The position numbers were made by a program, and so were the translations under genes. A DNA stretch of 34,874 bases, taken from assembly GCA_964479045.1 (NCBI GenBank), contig CAYZJI010000018.1, positions 1 to 34,874 on the forward strand, written 5' to 3'. Positions within the stretch are counted from its first letter, which is position 1. Each line of letters opens with the position of its first letter. The stretch comes from 2-02-FULL-47-50 sp964479045. GTDB taxonomy: Bacteria > Pseudomonadota > Gammaproteobacteria > Eutrophobiales > Eutrophobiaceae. Positions 32,402 through 34,874 of this stretch are shown piece after piece. The notes below the pieces were generated by a model that searched no databases, was not told where the DNA came from, and saw only the letters and a list, made by a program, of their open reading frames with translations.

Positions 32402-33196
32402 ATGCCTTTACTCGTTGACTCCCATTGCCATCTTCCCTTGATGGAAGAAGCAGCTGATCAAGTGCTCGCAACGGCGCGTGAACTCGGGGTAGGGTATATG
32501 CTCTGCGTCTCGGTCGACCTCGAAACATTCCCCGCCATCCTCAAACTGGCAGGCAAGTATCCAAACGTTTTTGCCTCCATGGGCGTGCATCCCAATACGG
32601 AGCTCTCTCCTGAACCTACCGTGGTACAACTTACAGAACTGGCCAGTCATCCGGACGTCATTGCGATTGGTGAAACCGGTCTTGATTATTACCGCAGCAC
32701 AGGTGATCTGGAATGGCAGCGCAAACGTTTTCGCAATCACATCCGTACTGCGATTGAAATCAACAAACCGCTGATTATTCACAGCCGTGATGCGAGTACG
32801 GATCTGGTCAAGATTCTGCGGGAAGAGGGCGCAGACAGAGTAGGCGGAGTCATGCACTGTTTTGTCGATGATCTGGAGACAGCCCGGCAGACCATGGACA
32901 TGAATTTTTATATTTCTTTCTCGGGTATAGTCACTTTTAAAAATGCACAGTCCGTGCAGGACGTGGCCCAACAAATTCCTCTTGATCGGATACTGGTGGA
33001 AACGGACTCTCCCTATCTGACGCCGATACCTTACCGGGGCAAACCCAATCAGCCCGGTTATGTGCACTATGTCGCCAGATTTCTGGCTGAATTACGCGGA
33101 GAGACGTTTGAAACACTGGCCGAGCACACCACCCGGAATTTTTTTAACCTGTTTTCTGAAGCAAATCCTATAAATCAATATAATTCATATACTTGA
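32402..33196 (+). CDS. TatD-family metal-dependent deoxyribonuclease (YcfH-like)
   Basis: TIM-barrel metal-dependent hydrolase of 264 residues, the length of E. coli YcfH (265). Metal ligands are His8 and His10 (VDSHCHL), the Glu of AIGETGLDYYRS, the His of PLIIHSRDA, the His of GGVMHCF and the Asp of VETDSPYLTPIP. The ATG at 32402 is set by the DSHCHL position. No ribosome binding site is visible, since the heptad element reaches up to the start codon. Confidence 0.94.
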   Translation: MPLLVDSHCHLPLMEEAADQVLATARELGVGYMLCVSVDLETFPAILKLAGKYPNVFASMGVHPNTELSPEPTVVQLTELASHPDVIAIGETGLDYYRSTGDLEWQRKRFRNHIRTAIEINKPLIIHSRDASTDLVKILREEGADRVGGVMHCFVDDLETARQTMDMNFYISFSGIVTFKNAQSVQDVAQQIPLDRILVETDSPYLTPIPYRGKPNQPGYVHYVARFLAELRGETFETLAEHTTRNFFNLFSEANPINQYNSYT

Positions 33197-33227
33197 TAAT
33201 TAAACATAAAGTTAATTATTGATTTTT
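33196..33227 (+). terminator. AT-only hairpin with T-run after tatD
   Basis: ATAATTAA (33196-33203) pairs with TTAATTAT (33212-33219) around an 8-base loop, and TTTTT follows at 33223-33227. The stem is all A-T, so termination would be weak. It lies between tatD and the convergent arsC. Confidence 0.4.
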
Positions 33228-33234
33228 GTAGCAT

Positions 33235-33738
33235 TCAATTCAGACTGGTTTTACCAATCTCATCAAGATGTTTTTGCAAAGTCAGTCGATCGAGACCGGA
33301 CATCGGCAGACTGTTGAAAATCTTGATGCGTTGTTCCAGTTCTAGATAAGCGCGGTAGAAACCCCGATATTCCTCTTCCTGACTGGCATATTCACGATCA
33401 GGATCGGCAATGCCCCAATGTGCTGTCATCGGCTGTCCGGGCCAGATTGGACAGGCCTCATTAGCGGCGCGGTCACACACTGTGAACACAAAATCCAGTG
33501 CAGGGGCACCAGCACCGCAAAACTCTTCCCAAGACTTGCTGCGAAACTGGTCAGTCCTGAAATTATGTTTCTGCAAGACTTCCAGTGCCGTGGGATGCAC
33601 GCGGCCCTTGGGCATGCTGCCGGCACTGTAGGCCTTGAATTTCCCCATTCCCCAGCGAGCCATCAGAGCTTCGGCCATGATGCTGCGGGCAGAATTACCG
33701 GTACATAAAAACAAAACGTGATAGATTTTATTGCTCAT
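33235..33738 (-). CDS. arsC: Arsenate reductase ArsC / low-molecular-weight phosphatase family
   Basis: Cytoplasmic protein of 167 residues. It has the low-molecular-weight phosphatase P-loop CTGNSARSIMAEAL (nucleophile Cys12) and a second cysteine group at Cys88 and Cys96 (FTVCDRAANEACPIWPG). The cysteine relay and the AHWGIADPD segment point to a thioredoxin-coupled arsenate reductase that turns arsenate into arsenite. Spacing between the last two cysteines is 8, against 7 in S. aureus ArsC. No arsR, arsB or acr3 is nearby, so it is a solitary gene. No ribosome binding site precedes the ATG at 33738. Confidence 0.85.
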   Translation of the reverse strand: MSNKIYHVLFLCTGNSARSIMAEALMARWGMGKFKAYSAGSMPKGRVHPTALEVLQKHNFRTDQFRSKSWEEFCGAGAPALDFVFTVCDRAANEACPIWPGQPMTAHWGIADPDREYASQEEEYRGFYRAYLELEQRIKIFNSLPMSGLDRLTLQKHLDEIGKTSLN

Positions 33739-33758
33739 AATGATGTATGCGTTTTACA

Positions 33759-33773
33759 GAAGTAATATGACAA
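33759..33773 (-). promoter_or_regulatory. arsC promoter-side copy of shared motif
   Basis: On the minus strand this reads TTGTCATATTACTTC, with TTGTCA (33773-33768) as a good -35. It matches 13 of 15 bases of the motif at 33829-33843 in the opposite promoter. The best -10 is only CATACA (33749-33744, 18-base spacer). With that, transcription would start almost at the arsC ATG. Confidence 0.45.
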
Positions 33774-33828
33774 CGCCGTGACATGCGCACGGTAGGTAGT
33801 GCTACTGGCCTTTAGTTTTCTATCCTCA

Positions 33829-33860
33829 TTGCTATATTACTTCGCATAATGTATATTATG
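33829..33860 (+). promoter_or_regulatory. Probable dehydrogenase promoter and palindromic operator
   Basis: TTGCTA (33829-33834), a 17-base spacer and TATATT (33852-33857) form a good promoter; initiation would be near 33864. The palindrome CATAAT-gtat-ATTATG (33845-33860) covers the -10 box and could be a repressor site. The 15 bases from the -35, TTGCTATATTACTTC, recur at the arsC promoter. Confidence 0.55.
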
Positions 33861-33898
33861 TTAAATAAATAATCTGAACCGTTCTGGAGGCTTTATAA

Positions 33899-34874
33899 AT
33901 GGCTTCTATTCAGGCTTACGCTGCCCACCTTGCCAACAGGCCTCTTGCCCCCTTTTCCATAACCCGCCGCCAACCCGGCCCGCAGGATGTTGAAATCGAA
34001 ATTCTGTACTGTGGCGTCTGCCATTCGGATTTGCATCTGGCACGTAACGAATGGCAGAACACTGAATATCCTATTGTTCCCGGTCACGAAATTGTCGGCC
34101 GTGTGACCAGAACAGGAAAAAACGTTACAAAATTCAAATCAGGTGATCTTGCTGCTGTTGGCTGCATGGTGGATTCATGCAAAGCCTGTCCGGACTGTCA
34201 TGAGGGCCTGGAGCAATACTGCAATGATTCAGTATTCACTTATAACAGTCCGGATAAACATCTGGGCGGGATGACCTACGGCGGATACTCCACGCTGATT
34301 GTGGTAGACCAGTCCTTTGTGCTCAAGGTGTCTACGAAACTTGATCCTGCGGCCACGGCCCCGCTTTTATGTGCCGGGATCACCACCTATTCTCCCCTGC
34401 GCCACTGGAATATCGACAAAGGTCAAAAAGTCGGTGTTGTAGGTCTCGGCGGTCTGGGTCACATGGCGGTCAAGATTGCCCATGCCATGGGTGCACATGT
34501 CGTTCTGTTTACCACTTCGCCCAGTAAAACGGCGGATGCAAAACGGCTGGGGGCTGATAATGTTGTAATCTCGAAAAATCCGGATGAAATGCAGAAACAC
34601 GCTGGCAGTTTTGATTTTATCCTGAATACCGTGGCAGCACCGCATAACCTCGATGCCTATATGGAATTGCTGAAACGCGACGGCACCATGTGTCTGGTCG
34701 GTCTGCCGGACCATCCTCACCCGTCACCGAATGTCGGAAACCTGATTTTCAAGCGCCGTCAGTTGGCCGGTTCGTTGATTGGCGGCATTCGTGAAACCCA
34801 GGAGATGCTGGATTTCTGCGCACAACACAATATCGTTTCCGATATCGAGATTATTCCCATACAAAAAATCAATG
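33899..34874 (+). CDS. Zinc-dependent alcohol dehydrogenase / aldehyde reductase (YahK-like), partial
   Basis: Medium-chain dehydrogenase cut by the right edge after 325 residues. It is very similar to E. coli YahK, an NADPH-dependent aldehyde reductase of the cinnamyl-alcohol-dehydrogenase group. Catalytic zinc ligands are Cys41 (CGVCHSDLH), His63 with Glu64 (PGHEIVG) and Cys158 (APLLCAGITTYSPLRHW). Structural zinc ligands are Cys94, Cys97, Cys100 and Cys108. The nucleotide motif is GLGGLG (182-187), and FDFILNTVAAPHNLDAY is typical of the YahK group. GGAGG at 33886-33890 sets the ATG at 33899. About 25 C-terminal residues should lie beyond the window. Confidence 0.94.
   Translation, partial: MASIQAYAAHLANRPLAPFSITRRQPGPQDVEIEILYCGVCHSDLHLARNEWQNTEYPIVPGHEIVGRVTRTGKNVTKFKSGDLAAVGCMVDSCKACPDCHEGLEQYCNDSVFTYNSPDKHLGGMTYGGYSTLIVVDQSFVLKVSTKLDPAATAPLLCAGITTYSPLRHWNIDKGQKVGVVGLGGLGHMAVKIAHAMGAHVVLFTTSPSKTADAKRLGADNVVISKNPDEMQKHAGSFDFILNTVAAPHNLDAYMELLKRDGTMCLVGLPDHPHPSPNVGNLIFKRRQLAGSLIGGIRETQEMLDFCAQHNIVSDIEIIPIQKIN

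Overview
The window is a stretch of gammaproteobacterial core chromosome from a species outside the Enterobacterales. Gene content and order combine two loci that are far apart in E. coli. The first is nadB / rpoE-rseA-rseB ... lepA-lepB-rnc-era-recO-pdxJ-acpS. The second is rne / rluC ... maf / yceD-rpmF-plsX-fabHDG-acpP-fabF-pabC-mltG-tmk-holB-tatD. Here they lie side by side, joined by prfC. Several details are Pseudomonas-like: mucD in the rpoE operon, a DUF836 glutaredoxin-like gene before lepA, a DUF4845 gene between lepB and rnc, an S49 peptidase after rluC, and pilZ between holB and tatD. I cannot name a genus.

Layout. 1-839: 3' part of ligA. 840-2508: small accessory patch with a toxin-antitoxin pair in hicB-hicA order and an AT-rich orphan gene (five membrane segments plus a START-like domain). 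2632-8347: nadB on the minus strand, divergent from the envelope-stress set rpoE-rseA-rseB-mucD, which overlaps a glutaredoxin-like gene. 8469-15015: lepA, lepB, DUF4845, rnc, era, recO, pdxJ, acpS. 15065-16645: prfC, convergent with rne (16677-19028, minus), which has a ~400-nt leader. 19475-22019: rluC, an S49 peptidase and minus-strand maf. 22141-33196: ribosome/lipid/cell-wall/DNA cluster from yceD to the TatD-family nuclease. 33235-34874: minus-strand arsenate reductase divergent from a YahK-type zinc alcohol dehydrogenase cut by the window edge.

How the genes work together. RpoE is held by RseA, RseB guards RseA, and MucD is a periplasmic protease of the same response. PlsX, FabD, FabH, FabG and FabF act on acyl-ACP; acpP encodes the carrier and AcpS, about 12 kb upstream, loads it with phosphopantetheine. 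RNase III and RNase E are both present. Many genes in the two clusters overlap by 4-17 bases, implying translational coupling.

I saw no tRNA, rRNA, CRISPR array, prophage or insertion sequence. The only gene-free stretch over 300 bases is the rne-rluC intergenic region (19029-19474). I do not see a clear new multi-gene system. The best leads are: two intergenic elements built from degenerate heptad repeats; a shared promoter motif in the arsC/dehydrogenase divergent region; three TTG starts with a common CACC(C)TTGA context in the fatty-acid genes; an Asp-to-Asn change in the RNase III metal site; and the accessory patch with hicBA and the orphan gene.
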